From: Aurelia coerulea
Taxonomy: Eukaryota; Cnidaria; Scyphozoa; Semaeostomeae; Ulmaridae
DNA: 64,000 bases
Assembly (NCBI GenBank): GCA_039566865.1
Contig: CM076944.1
Coordinates: 13,476,501-13,540,500 of the forward strand
Reading direction: 5' to 3'
Below are positions 12,952 through 24,283 of the stretch, in pieces (the stretch's first letter is position 1; the number at the start of each line of letters is the position of its first letter). The notes under the pieces are model-generated. The model was given only the letters and a program-made list of their open reading frames with translations, had not been told where the DNA came from and did no database searches. The translations under genes were made by a program, and so were the position numbers.

Positions 12952-14336
12952 ATTTCATAATATCTTGGGTCTAAAATCGGAATGACTTTACCTAGCAAAA
13001 TTTTGAAATCCAAGTTTGGCATTCACTGATAGACATTTCAGTCTTGAATATTGGCAGTGTATTTTTTCATTCTACATCCCGCCAAACGAATTACCTTTTG
13101 TTTACTCACCTGGTATACCTGAAGAGTAAAAGCAAATACTCACATGTTTTGGACAATCACTAAAAGGTGATAGAGCTTCACCATAACAGGTTTATCAAGA
13201 ACGCAAAATAACTGGTCGATTCGATTAGGACCGCATCATATCTAGTCATACCTCATCCAACCACCAAGTATGTCTTCGTAAAGTGTCTTGTATGTAAAGT
13301 TCCGTATGGTTGATTTATTTCTTAGCAGAAATTACGTGCATCTTTATGCAATGGGTGGGTCGGGGGGTGTGTTGCCTGCTCGGGAAGTCGTGGCGCGGGG
13401 GTCACACATCCGATTCGTCTAATTCTTGTTCAAATCCTGGACAAAACCGAGGCCTGGACAAAATGTTCGTTTAAGCCTCTTTGACACGTCTTTTAAAATC
13501 TCTATGAAATTGTGCGAATCGGTTGGGTGGCTCTTGTGGTGCGGTTTTGCGGGCGGGTGGTACATCTTTCCTGATTCACCCAGTAGTTTTTATTTCTTTC
13601 TATATTAGTTACCGCGGGGTTGTCATAGTCTATTGCTCCCCCCGTGGTATTATCGTCCTTGTAGTGTTTCGTAGAGTAATTAGTAGGTAGCGTCATAAGT
13701 AATTCGTCTTGTAAAAAATTTATAATGGTATATATATATATAAAAAAAACGCAAGATTTAATTCAAATAGTAATGCATCTTGATAATCATTCTTTGTGAT
13801 TTCGGAGTATGCTGCAAACAAATTCAAGTAGCTTCCGAAAGTGAAAGGTTTCACAAATTCAAAGCCATTTCAATACTTTATGATATGTCCAGAATTAGTT
13901 TGGACCTTGATACAAACGCATATAAAGGTATTTCAAAGATTTGTAATATGTACATGCAATCAAATTTTGATGATTTGCCGCAAAGTCCAAGTTCTTGCTT
14001 ACTCTGCCAGGAGCTTATCAACTGTATCATTTCGTCAATAAGAGAACGGCTCACGCAGGTACCGACGTATATTTGTGTAGGCACAGTTTGTTTTTCTGAA
14101 ATGCCAGTAACTTGATAAGCAAACGAATGCGACGAAATTCATCTTATAGGACCAGTTAACAGTAGTTCTTGACAAAAGATGACAACCCAGTTCCAAATTA
14201 CATGCTCCTTAAAAGCAACTGGAATTATCAACTATTTATCAACTGGAATGTGCCTCGTCGAATCTGGAACTACATTGCTATTTGTTTTCAATATCTGTTG
14301 GTCTGGTTTTATAACAAGATTATCTTCGCAGTCTTA

Positions 14337-16351
14337 GGCCCGCTTTATGAGTCGTGCTGTGCCGTGCCGTGCCGAACCATAGAAATTTGAGTTCGACTGA
14401 GATTCGACTTGGAGCCCCTCTGTTTTATAAAGAAAAGCTGCCGTGCCGTGCCGCGCCGAGCCACTGTGACGCATGCGCATGGTGGGTATGGTTCATTCAT
14501 TCATTCATTTTTATTTATTTAGGCACGGTAGCCCCGTCAATCCATATGAACTGCTTTTCAGGGGGCCGTGGCAAAACATTTACTAATTCAAAAGATCACT
14601 ATATAATAGTTAACAAAAAAAATAAAAGAATTCCCGTTAAGGCAAGCTTTTGATTCTTCTCTTAAAAGTGGCAAGGGAGGGTGCCTGTTTAGCATCAGGT
14701 TCAAGTTGATTCCAAAGCTTAGGTCCACGAAAAGATATAGCCCTCTGCCCATTGTTAGTTTTTCGTAATGGTAACGAGAGATCAGTATCGGTGTTTCTCA
14801 GTTTTCTGACATTTCGAGTAGAATTTTTTTCGAACAAGTCTGAAAGGTACTCCGGGACCAGACCATTTAGCGATTTGTACATTGTGGTAGCTGTTTCGCT
14901 TCTGATAATGTCATTTACAGTAGGCCAATTTAAACTGCGAATTAATGCCATAGCAGGCGTATCAAATCGACTTTTAGTTACAATCCTAGCTGCTCGATTT
15001 TGCAGCTTCTGCAGGGTTTGCAGTTTAGTCACCCCACAGCACCCCCACGCCGAACAACAGAACCGAAAATGAGGCTCGACGATACCCCTATACATTGCAC
15101 TCAACGTGTTTTGAGGTAGAAATTTCCTGGAATATTTCAAAAATCCAATTGCACGAGAAACCTTAGTACGGAGATTGTAAACGTGTTCTTCCCAATCCAA
15201 ATTTCTATCGATTATCACACCCAGATACGTTGTTCGGTCTACATTTTCAACCTGAGAGTCACCAATAAAAAATAGTGGATGATCAACAGCCTTGTCGGTA
15301 ATTTTCTTAATTTTGGGCTGAGAACCTACAATCAAAGCTTGAGTTTTTAAAACATTCAAAGAAAGTTTATTACCCTGCAACCATCGCTTCAAATCATTCA
15401 GTTCACTATTCAGAGTTTGGTTTATATCTACTAAGCTCGAAGAAGAGTAAGAAATACTGGTATCGTCAGCGTACATGGTCACTTTACCTTTCTTCAGAGA
15501 AAACGGAAGATCATTGATATAAATCAGAAACAAAAGAGGGCCAAGACAAGAACCCTGCGGCACACCACAGCGAATATCTTCTGTTTTGGAACCTACCCCA
15601 TTTACTTTGCAGAATTGCTTTCTATTGGTTAGATAAGACGTAAACCAAGTAAGTTCAAGATTATCAATACCATACTTCCTCAATTTAGCAAGTAAAATGT
15701 CATGATCTACGGTGTCAAATGCTTTTTTGAGATCAATGAAAATATTTGCAGTGTATCTGCCATTGTCCATGTTCACATACCAGTCATCTGTGTTGTTAAG
15801 AAGGCAAGTGACAACAGAGTGTAAAGCTCTGAAGCCGGATTGGTTAGAAAATAGATGTTTGTTTTTGTTCAAATAATCGTACAGTTGGTTATAAATAAGC
15901 TTTTCAAAGACCCTGGCTAAAACAGGCAAGACTGATATAGGTCGGTAGTTAGATCGGTCATCAGGTTGACCACTTTTGAAAATTGGGGCTACTCTGGCTA
16001 TTTTCCAGCTATCTGGAAAACAACCAGTAGCAATTGAGAGATTGAAAATATCACAAAGAGATTCTGAATTAACTGGAAGTGCAATTTTTAGAAAACAGGT
16101 TGGGTTGCACATCCACAACAAATAATGGCTTTTGCCATTGTCCGCATGTGTGAAAATGCTGCAGCACGGCGCGACTAAAATTTGGTTTTATAAGTCGCAC
16201 CGGGTCGACCCAGTCGAGATGCCTTTGGCATATGGCTCGACTCAGTCGAACCAAGTGTCGATTTGGTTTTATATGAGTCGCGCCGCGCCGAACCAGACAA
16301 AATTGGTCTAATTTCGCTCGGTTTGGCACGGCGCAGCGTGACTTATGGGCC
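14337..16351. mobile_element. Harbinger-like element interrupted by a LINE
   Basis: The ends are GGCCCGCTTTATGAGTCG and (reverse complement of the right end) GGCCCATAAGTCACGC, flanked on both sides by TTA (14334-14336, 16352-16354). A 3-bp TWA duplication is typical of PIF/Harbinger. Both arms repeat GTGCCGTGCCG-like and GTCGAACC/GGTTCGAC-like units. The LINE at about 14490-16090 splits it, so this element is the older of the two. Confidence 0.65.
14490..16121 (-). CDS. LINE reverse transcriptase, 5'-truncated but open (494 codons)
   Basis: This is a jockey/CR1-like non-LTR reverse transcriptase lacking its endonuclease and N-terminal half. The open frame runs 16121-14637. Visible motifs are PISVLPVLARVFEKL near residues 62-76, NIFIDLKKAFDTVDHD (catalytic Asp, motif A), GVPQGSCLGPLLFLIYINDL (motif B) and YADD at 217-220 (motif C). 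The C-terminal part has YRGIVEPHF and QNRAARI as in the other LINE copies here. The first 10-15 codons read into flanking DNA. The 3' UTR ends in an (ATGA)n tail at about 14491-14520 on the - strand. No internal stop, so insertion is fairly recent, but the copy cannot be autonomous. Confidence 0.9.
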
Positions 16352-16354
16352 TTA

Positions 16355-16610
16355 CTTATCAAATTCATGATCAAGCAGCATTTCTGAAATGAACGAAATC
16401 TCTTTGGTAATCGGTTGTATTTTTAGATTGCATGCTGTTCTTGGTATGAGTCAAATCTTTCAAAAAGGCACAGGGAAACCCGCAAATCTTCCAATTTCAC
16501 GCTTATAAGCCAATGATATCGTCGTATTCCGATCACATGACTGAAAATAAGGCTTTCGAGATAAATTTTCGAGTACCTTCACGAAAATGAAAATGGATAT
16601 TCGAGTAATA
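16355..16610. repeat. Outer arm relic of fold-back family
   Basis: The block from about 16475 (AAATCTTCCAATTTCACG, then TTCGAGTACCTTCACGAAAA) matches the outer arms at 53190-53300 and 54810-54920. It suggests that the palindrome beginning at 16611 once had longer ends; its right-hand counterpart is missing. Confidence 0.5.
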
Positions 16611-17947
16611 AAGATACAGAGCTGGTTTTACCACGAATCGATTAGAGAGGCCCCACTCCACATTTGTTTTTCTGCATTTGGTTAAAATCTTATCAGGGAT
16701 CGGCGTTACATCGAATTTTATTCCTTCGAAAATTGGCCTATGTTCAAGAATTCTTCAGGAACGCTACAAATAAGATATAGCTTTCAAAATTTCACATGTT
16801 ACGTGAATATGTCCAGGAATAACATCAAGGTATTTGTTTGTGTGATTTTCGAAAATCCTAGAGGAATTAAAGCTATTTGCTGCGAAGAAAGCTAATGGGC
16901 CTACCTTCACCCCCCGCAGAATCCCAGTAATCGGCATTAAATCACTCTTTTTCGCAATAATAACCAGCGGATACATTAACGAATAACTTCACCACAAATT
17001 CAATTCCTTTCCACCATTTTATCATCGATAATTTTGATAAAATGTGACAAGACTTTACAGCCTCTGCAGCAAACCGTCCAACTACAGTCGATTCATAGTT
17101 TTCTTGTTGCAAACACCAGGAAAGCTTGCATAAAACAAAAGGTTGTGCAAGGCTCAGATCTCCCATATGACACAGCAAAATGTTACCATTGATAATAGAT
17201 TGTACACCTTTGAGAATAGATTGCAGGGGAAATTTCTTTACACAAATTATGTACTTTTCCGATGTGACAAAGAAATTTGCAATCTTTGAGAAATGTTTTA
17301 TTTTCTCTTTATTTTGCAAGGAAAGAAAGACTTTAGGAGTGTGCAATCTATTCTCAAAGGTATCATTTTGCTGTGTCATATGGGAGACCTAAGTCTTGCA
17401 AAACCTTTTGTTTTATGCAAGTCTTGCAAGACTTCCAACGTGTTTGCAACAAGAAAACTTTGAATCGACGGTAGTTTGGACGGTTTGCTGCAGAAGCTGT
17501 AAAGCCTTGTCACATTTTATCGAAATTATTGATTATTAAATGGCGGAAAGAAATTGGATTTGTGGTGAAGTTATTCGTTAATGTATCCGCTGGTTATTAT
17601 TGCGAAAAAGAGTGATTTAATGCCGATTACTGGGATTCTGCGGCGGGTGAAGGTAGGCCCATTAGCTTTCTTCGCAGCAAATAGCTTTAATTCCTCTAGG
17701 ATTTTCGAAAATCACACAAACAAATACCTTCATGTTATTCCTGGACATAATTCACGTAACATGTGAAATTTTGAAAGCTATATCTTATTTGTAGCGTTCC
17801 TGAAGAATTCTTGAACATAGGCAAATTTTCGAAGGAATGAAACTCGATGTAACGCCGATCCCTGACGAGATTTTAACCAAATGCAGAAAAACAAATGTGG
17901 AGTGGGGCCTCTCGAATCGATTCGTGGTAAAACCAGCTCTGTATCTT
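16611..17947. repeat. Fold-back (long-palindrome) element 1
   Basis: The arms 16611-17181 and about 17363-17947 are near-complete inverted copies, from AAGATACAGAGCTGG / CCAGCTCTGTATCTT at the outside to CATATGACACAGCAAAATG and its complement inside. The centre has a small local duplication of a TAGATTG-containing unit. It carries open frames on both strands that are mirror images, so they are not treated as genes. Confidence 0.8.
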
Positions 17948-18400
17948 CTTGGGGATAATTAAATTGTGATGGAAGGCAGAAATCCTTCTGTAATTTCATT
18001 TGTTTTATTTTGTCCTCCTATAACAGAAAGGTTGAATATACTTCAAAGCATCACAAGAAAAGAAAATAAAACGTTGGATGTACTAAATAAAATGTTTTGT
18101 TTCAGATCTGGGTAGACATAACTGTTGCTCCCCGTGGTCTGGTCTTGTCCTAGTAGTAAGGTGGATCAGCTTTTAAGTAGAGTAACTTAGTAATATGTAT
18201 CACAAAGTTTTAGCATTAAATAGGTATAAATAAAGATCTGCCAGAAATAGCTAATTCTAAGCACAGGAGGCCCAGACAATTGTGGTGAAGGGGCCTTCCT
18301 ATATTCTAACGCATGATGTATCAAGATCTTATCTTACCTTAGAATCTCTTGTTGAAATTAAAATGACTCACATAGTTTTCTTGCCTACATTTCAAATGAC
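17948..18400. other. Intron DNA without recognised features
   Basis: AT-rich, non-coding; nothing supported. Confidence 0.5.
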
Positions 18401-18721
18401 AGCTATTTTGTTTGTTTCTTGCGTCCTTGCTCTTGGTCAGTGAAATACAGCGCCTCAATACCAGCCATCAATAATGCACGATAATGATAATGATTGAAAC
18501 CCCGCCTTCTCTAGTACTGCACTGCAGTATCTTATCTATGAATAACATAAAGAGTTGCGTTTCTTGTCTTTTTATTATGCATAGATAAGATACTGTATTA
18601 CATTACTAAAGAAGGTTAGGTTTCAATTATTATCATTATCACACACTATTCATGGCTGATATCAAGGCACTGTATGTCGTTGACCAAGAGCATGGACGCA
18701 AGAAACAGACAGAAATTGCTG
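18401..18721. repeat. Hairpin MITE
   Basis: A 320-bp imperfect palindrome. Left TTTCTTGCGTCCTTGCTC pairs with right GAGCATGGACGCAAGAAA. Internal arms include GATAATGATAATGATTGAAA and its complement, and a second inverted pair, GTATCTTATCTATG / CATAGATAAGATAC. Non-coding. Confidence 0.7.
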
Positions 18722-19040
18722 TTGTATGGAATAGATCGGCAAGGAAAATTCATATGTAAGTCCTTTTAGCTTCAACAAGAGATTCTAAGTTAAGTAGGTT
18801 GCATGTTACCAGTTTGTTTTGGTCTTCAATTAGAAGCTCGTGCAAATGACCCCCTTCACTGAGGAAGGCAGTATATAAGTAGAAAAATTCATCCTGATAG
18901 ATGGTATTTCGGTCATCAAAGAAGCAGATTGCAAAAGCATGATGCCTTTTTTTATAACACATCTTTTTAGCTCCCAGAAATGCCATTATCTATTTGCTCG
19001 AAGGCAATCAATTGCAATTGTCTTTATTTCATATCATCAG

Positions 19041-19205
19041 GATCACCTAAAGTCTTGTCTGTATGAAGATATCGTTTGCCCGAATGAACATTGTGGTGAA
19101 GCGTTCTTAAGGCGGAACCTCAACAGTCATCTTGCCACAAAGTGCAAAATGCGTGTCGTCAGTTGTCAGTATTGCTCCGAGAAATATATTCACAAAGATG
19201 GCAAG
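19041..19205 (+). CDS. TRAF gene, exon with central zinc fingers
   Basis: This is a 165-bp phase-0 exon with acceptor CATATCATCAG and donor GTAAGA, encoding 55 residues. DHLKSC finishes the first finger begun on the previous exon. CPNEHCGEAFLRRNLNSHL then ATKC forms a second, and VSCQYCSEKYIHKDGK opens a third. This is the H...C...C.N.CG.....L..H...C repeat of TRAF-type zinc fingers, which position the protein between receptors and RING activity. The alternating Cys/His ligands are all intact. The long upstream open frame before the acceptor is intronic. Confidence 0.9.
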
Positions 19206-19706
19206 GTAAGAATCAATAATCTTTCAGAACGTTCAGAATTTTAGACATCTTTTTATAACTCCTAAATCTCAATATTATCTGTATCTGGAACAATAGAAAT
19301 ATTGTGCTTAATAGTTCACAGAATAACTTTTACCTAATTAAAAAGCCAACCTCCTTCCTTAAGAGAGTTTACGAACCAGGAACCCAACGCCAACCAGAAT
19401 GCATCCCGAAAGCAAAGTATTCCTTTCTGTACCCTACTGTTTAGAAACTGTTCCTAAGGCCAAGACGAATTCTCCTTCTTCTGTTAGATGCACGAGAACA
19501 ATCATTTTTGTAAACAAGTGATTCGTGGTACAAAATTTAAAAATAGCCTTAAATAACGGACTCATCATATTAAACCCATAAACGCAATAAAAACACCGAA
19601 ATCAGTAGAAAACTATTAACTCCTGTAAAAGAAACAACAACCAAAATAAGCCTGTATCAAGAGAAAAGCTGTTAAATCCTGTAAGACAAAACCGAATTAA
19701 CCTTAA

Positions 19707-20518
19707 AACGACATTTGATACGTCCCCCAGCCTCCCTGACTTTTACTAATTATCTATTGGCCACATTTTGGTGGAAAAATTTTTGAACAATAGGACTCAC
19801 AGGTCACGTGACATGCCCATATTTGGAAGGAGGTAGCAGCAAAATCATTGTTTTCAATTATTTAAATGGAACTATTTGATTGAATTATCAAGTATTATAC
19901 ATCAAATGAATCAGCAAACAAAGGGCTCCAATTTGATATCGGAATTTCTGGAATTTGATGATGTCAGCATTTTTTGATAATGACGTCATTTTGGCCGCCA
20001 TTTTGGACTAATTAGCAATTTTTTCAAGTTTTTCGAACTTTTTCAATGAAGAACACTCTAATGATACATTTTTCATAGATAATCCTCATTTTGCAGGTTC
20101 TTTTGGTCTCTTTTTACATAGAATAAATTAATCGCACAAATGACGTCATAAGAATCGGCTAATTTTTGCCAAAATATCACTCCAAAATCGTTATTTTCAA
20201 TAAAACGATATCTTATCACCATTTTTGTTGACAAACGGAACCAAAAACTGCATAAAGTTCATGCAAAATCTTCATTAAACTTGAATTCAACTTGGAAGTC
20301 TGATTTTCACAGATTTTCAGATTTGTGACGTCACTGTGCCGTCACAAGGCGTGGCAGCCACACCCAAATTACGCTACAAGCTGCAAATTACCTGTTCTAT
20401 AACTATGCCAAGTTTTATTGAATTCGGATGCGTCTAAGGCCGTTTTCAGAGGGGGGGGGGGTGGAAAGCACCCCCCCCCCATAAATGGTAGCTCGAAAAA
20501 AGCCCATATGGATTAGGG
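19707..20518 (-). mobile_element. piggyBac-type MITE, family P2, copy 2
   Basis: It is flanked by TTAA at 19703-19706 and 20519-20522. In reverse complement it starts CCCTAATCCATATGG, then CGAGCTACCATTTATG and a G run, matching the copy at 8909-9630. It carries three TGACGTCA palindromes. It is inserted in the left arm of fold-back element 2. Confidence 0.7.
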
Positions 20519-20525
20519 TTAAAAC

Positions 20526-21022
20526 TAGCCTGTGTTCCAGACCACTTCCGAAGGAAAGTGGTCTGTGTAACCAAGCCCTAATCCGTGTTCACAAATGTTC
20601 TTCGAAATCTGAAGAAAATTTAATACATGCAACTAATAATTCGCATAATCACTATTTGTTTTGTTATCAAAAGGAAAAGCCTGTCTCATGCGAAGAACTC
20701 ACATTGCAATACAAAGAATAGAAAATTTCAATATCCGTTAATCCTATTGACTTTTTATGATCAAAAAATAGGAGATTTGAATTCCTGCTAATCCTGTCGA
20801 GTTTTTACACCCGCACAAAGTGATAACGATCAGCCCTGTTTTGTTTCAAACACACATGTTCACAAAGACATCCGTTGTGTTGATCACTGACTTCATTGCA
20901 GCCAATCAGATCCGTGAAAGAAGGCCCTTTTTTATTTCGCAATTCAATTCATCGTCTGAACACGGATTAGTGCTTGGTTACACAGACCACTTTCCTTTCC
21001 AAGTGGTCTGGAACACAGGCTA
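20526..21022. mobile_element. Mutator-like MITE 1 with 9-bp duplication
   Basis: The ends TAGCCTGTGTTCCAGACC and GGTCTGGAACACAGGCTA are perfect inverted repeats, continuing through a long AAGTGGTCTG-type arm. Target duplication GGTTAAAAC is exact at 20517-20525 and 21023-21031. A 9-bp duplication suggests a Mutator-type transposase acting in trans. Non-coding. Confidence 0.8.
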
Positions 21023-22327
21023 GGTTAAAACCTGAAAGGAAAGAAATAAGTTAATAACTCACCAGTAACTGCTTAAAAGATAAACGTGGAAATCACCAAA
21101 AATCCGGCTAAACAAGAAAGTGATTCTGCCATTGGTACTCACTTACTGAGCAGTAAAGAGTGTGGTAGCAACTATAGCGAAGATTGTTTCCGAATTTTGG
21201 GTAGAGCTACAATCCTTGCCAAAACTCTTGAAAAAAATCACACATTTTTGCTCAGCTCTCCCCCCTTCCCTCCTACAATGTTGGTCCCTTGTGTGATTAC
21301 GCATTTCTCACGGGTACAAAACTTTCTTCATATTTGGTGATCAATGCTTCAGACCAACATTGTTCAGGGGGGCAGGGGGGCAGGGAAAAGAGAAACAATA
21401 AGTTTCCTGCAATGTATATTGGATGCTTCGTCAGACAAGAAAGCAGAGAAATGACATGTTTTTCAAGTTGTTTTGGCAAGGATTGTAGGTCTGCCTTCCA
21501 CCTCAAGGTTTTAGAAGAGGTGTTTATTAAACTTCGGGATCCCTGCCTCTGCCGACAGAAGGAGTTTGTTTTCACGTTGCAATCGTTCTAATTTTCACCA
21601 AAGGCTTTGATCTTTGGCGGGTGTCTATTGGGTTTAGCCAACTAGTGGCTTAGGTGCTAGTGGCGTGTCGGTTCTGTTTTGTTCGTCTGCTATAAAAGTG
21701 GCCTGCTTTATTGGTAATTTGTTCTTCGCACGAACCAAACTGATGAGAGTGCGACGAAACTAGTATTTGGTGCTTTCCACGTTTATCTTTTCAGCAGTTA
21801 CTTGTGAGTTATTAACTTATTTCTTTCCTTTCAGGCTTTAAGGTTAATTCGGTTTTGTCTTACAGGATTTAACAGTTTTTCTCTTGATACAGGCTTATTT
21901 TGGTTGTTGTTTCTTTTACAGGAGTTAATAGTCTTCTTTCTACTGATTTCGGTGTTTTTATTGCGTTTATGGGTTTAATATGATGAGTCCATTATTTAAG
22001 GCTATTTTTAATCATTTTTGTCTTGATAACTATCATTTAAAACAAGTGAGTGAGATGTTTCTTCGGAGGACAAGATATGAAGTATGCAACTACAGAAGTT
22101 GAATTTCAAAGTTGTGCAATTGACAAGGACTACTTCACAGTCTCTCAAAGGAAGCAAATTCGCACGAAAAGCAGGAATCTTTTCAAGCTGATGTTTGTTC
22201 TGAAATAAAAGCAACAACAAGCTGCCGTTACAATTGGCGTTGTGGTTTCATAAACTCCCCAAGTCCCCAAATATAGTTATTGATGAAGATGAGATTCAAG
22301 ATGCTGTAAAAGCAGTGATCTACCCTA

Positions 22328-22886
22328 CCGGGTGTCCCAAAATGATGTATTATTGTTTGATTGCCAATTATGTTCATAACCAATGAACCGATTTTCAAAA
22401 ACTTTGTTTTATTTGATTTTCTAAAGGCTAAATTGTATTTTTAAGATGTTTGTTGTGGTCTTAGCACGGCGTTTTCATGTCGAAAAGTAGATTGATAAAC
22501 CTGCTCAAATTCAAGCTTTAGATGACATGAGAGAGAAAGGGCCTATTTTTCTGGTCAACATTTTACATGTGATACAAAAGACTGAACTCCTATTTGTATT
22601 CTCTGAACTCAGTATTAACTGGATTCGCATTCTTTGAACGACATATATTCTCTGAGCGACATATAAGTTCAGCCTTTTGCATCACATCTAAAATATTAAC
22701 TGGGAAAGAGGGCCGTTTCTTATTCATGCCATATAAGGCTTGAATTTGAGCAGGTTTATCAATCTTCTTTTCAACATGAACACATCGGCCTAAACCACAA
22801 CCAACATCCTCGAATACAATTTAGCCTTTCGGTAATGGGATAAAATAAAGTTTTTGAAAATCGGTACATCATTTTGGGACACCCGG
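22328..22886. mobile_element. Mariner-type MITE 4 (palindromic family)
   Basis: Tips CCGGGTGTCCCAAAATGATG and CATCATTTTGGGACACCCGG with TA on both sides (22326-22327, 22887-22888). Same family as the elements at 8009 and 55309. The tips are intact. Confidence 0.85.
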
Positions 22887-24069
22887 TATTTTTGAAATGT
22901 GTGTGTAGCAGTTGTTGAAGAGATACAATAAACCTTATAACTGCAAGTTTGCTTAGCGAGCTGAGCTGAGCTGAGAATCTTTATAGACATCTCATGAAGA
23001 CGAAATCATCGAAAGAACAAAGTCAAACTTTAATTGGCAAATTATCTCTGAAAAATAATCAACTTGTATTAAGATTACTGAATGATCAGAGTAAGCAACA
23101 CTCAAAGTGGATTTTCAAAATTTTGGGCCAGATGTCAGTTTCAATTCAATTTCTGAGTAAGTTTAGACAAAGAAAAAAATGAAAAAAACCATCTCCTACT
23201 TTGTCATATCAGAAGGTAATGAGCTTCAGTTGATTGAATCGACCACATTTTCATAGATCGGTATTCAAGATGGGCAATTTGCAATGTGCAGACCTCAAGA
23301 GCTGGTCTTAGGAAGTATACGTTTTTTCAAATATCAAGGAAAATCGTGCTTTTTATGGGCACAACGGACAAATGTCATCTTTCTTGGATCTTCTTTTCAA
23401 TTTCAAGCTCCTCACAGTTGGAATTTGTTACAACGGCTTGGTTCTCCGGTTATTTTGAGTTGCAGGTTGAACAATCTTATTGGCAAAATTTTTCAAATTT
23501 TTGTGAAATTTTCAGGCATTCTATTTTCAAGAATATATTTGTAGAAAATCAATACATGTAGGTACAGAGATGAACGAAATTTCCAGCTCTAAGTTGGACA
23601 TTGTATGACAGATCTCTGTTTTAATTTTTAAAGAATATTTCAAATCGGGAGAATTTTTGGGGCACCAGCAGTTGACTAGACTATGTATTGTAATGCTCAA
23701 GAGCTAAATAATCTGATCATGAATCTGAGGCATGTTTTGAAGTGTTCCATGGACTACGAGATTCACCGCTTTCGTATAAATTTGAATCAATTCCTGAACT
23801 GCTAACAGATACTGAATTGTTTGGCAGCATCTTTTTAGACTTTCAAATTAAGGAATTTCTTATCACGTTTTCCAAATAGAAGTGAGTGATTTTTAATCTA
23901 CGATTCTTACTTTTGTTTGAGGATTGGTTTCATCCAGAAAAGTCGCAACCATTTTAAGTTGCCCCCTACTCGTGATGAACATGTACGCACTGTTTATCGT
24001 TCCTTTCCTCCTATTTTCATTCACTAAAGTGATTGAAGTCGTTTCTTTACACTTTCTACGATCTAAAAT

Positions 24070-24283
24070 CAAGTAGCTTCTGGCTTCGGGGTGAAGAGGG
24101 GGGAGGGATTGCTTGCTTGTGATACCCTGTCGCATAATTCTTTTACCTATTATAATACCCTGTCGCATAATTTTCGTTAGAAAAGGACACCCTGTCGCAT
24201 AATGTTTACCGCAAAAAGGACACTTTGTTGAGCGGCACATCCCGTCAGGTCAAGTATGGGAGTACCCCCCCCCCCGGGGAGGG
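24070..24283. repeat. G-tip element relic with triplicated 14-bp motif
   Basis: The motif CCCTGTCGCATAAT occurs at 24125, 24158 and 24190 (33- and 32-bp spacing). The right tip is a C run ending in CCGG, and GGAGGGATTGCT flanks both sides, as a duplicated target would. The left tip seems lost. Confidence 0.5.

Larger units (their letters stand above)
12452..19040 (+). other. TRAF intron filled with transposons
   Basis: It is bounded by GTGAGT and ...TCATCAG. It contains the hairpin at 12769, the Harbinger-like element with its LINE at 14337-16351, the fold-back at 16611 and the hairpin at 18401. The 111-codon frame at 13780-14115 is unassigned and lacks partner exons. The 12952-14333 part is otherwise unremarkable, with a GT-rich patch near 13350-13560. 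Confidence 0.6.
19537..22012. repeat. Fold-back element 2, interrupted by two nested MITEs
   Basis: Left arm 19537-19706 plus 21027-21098 is the reverse complement of right arm about 21767-22012. Shared blocks include AATAGCCTTAAATAA, CACCGAAATCAGTAG and CCTGAAAGGAAAGAAATAAG. The left arm is split exactly where piggyBac-type and Mutator-like elements inserted. The centre (21100-21766) is non-coding and holds tracts of C and G. Confidence 0.75.

Noticed and set aside
13780..14115. 111-codon frame with a GT after CTCACGCAG, considered as an exon
   Set aside because: No acceptor with matching phase, no partner exon and no recognisable domain. The TRAF exons on either side join in frame without it.
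16764..17766. Matching open frames on opposite strands (16764-16976 and 17581-17766)
   Set aside because: They are the two arms of one palindrome; identical frames are expected and no domain is present.
24121..24205. Regularly spaced repeats resembling a CRISPR array
   Set aside because: Only three 14-bp units inside a decayed transposon in an animal genome; not a CRISPR array.
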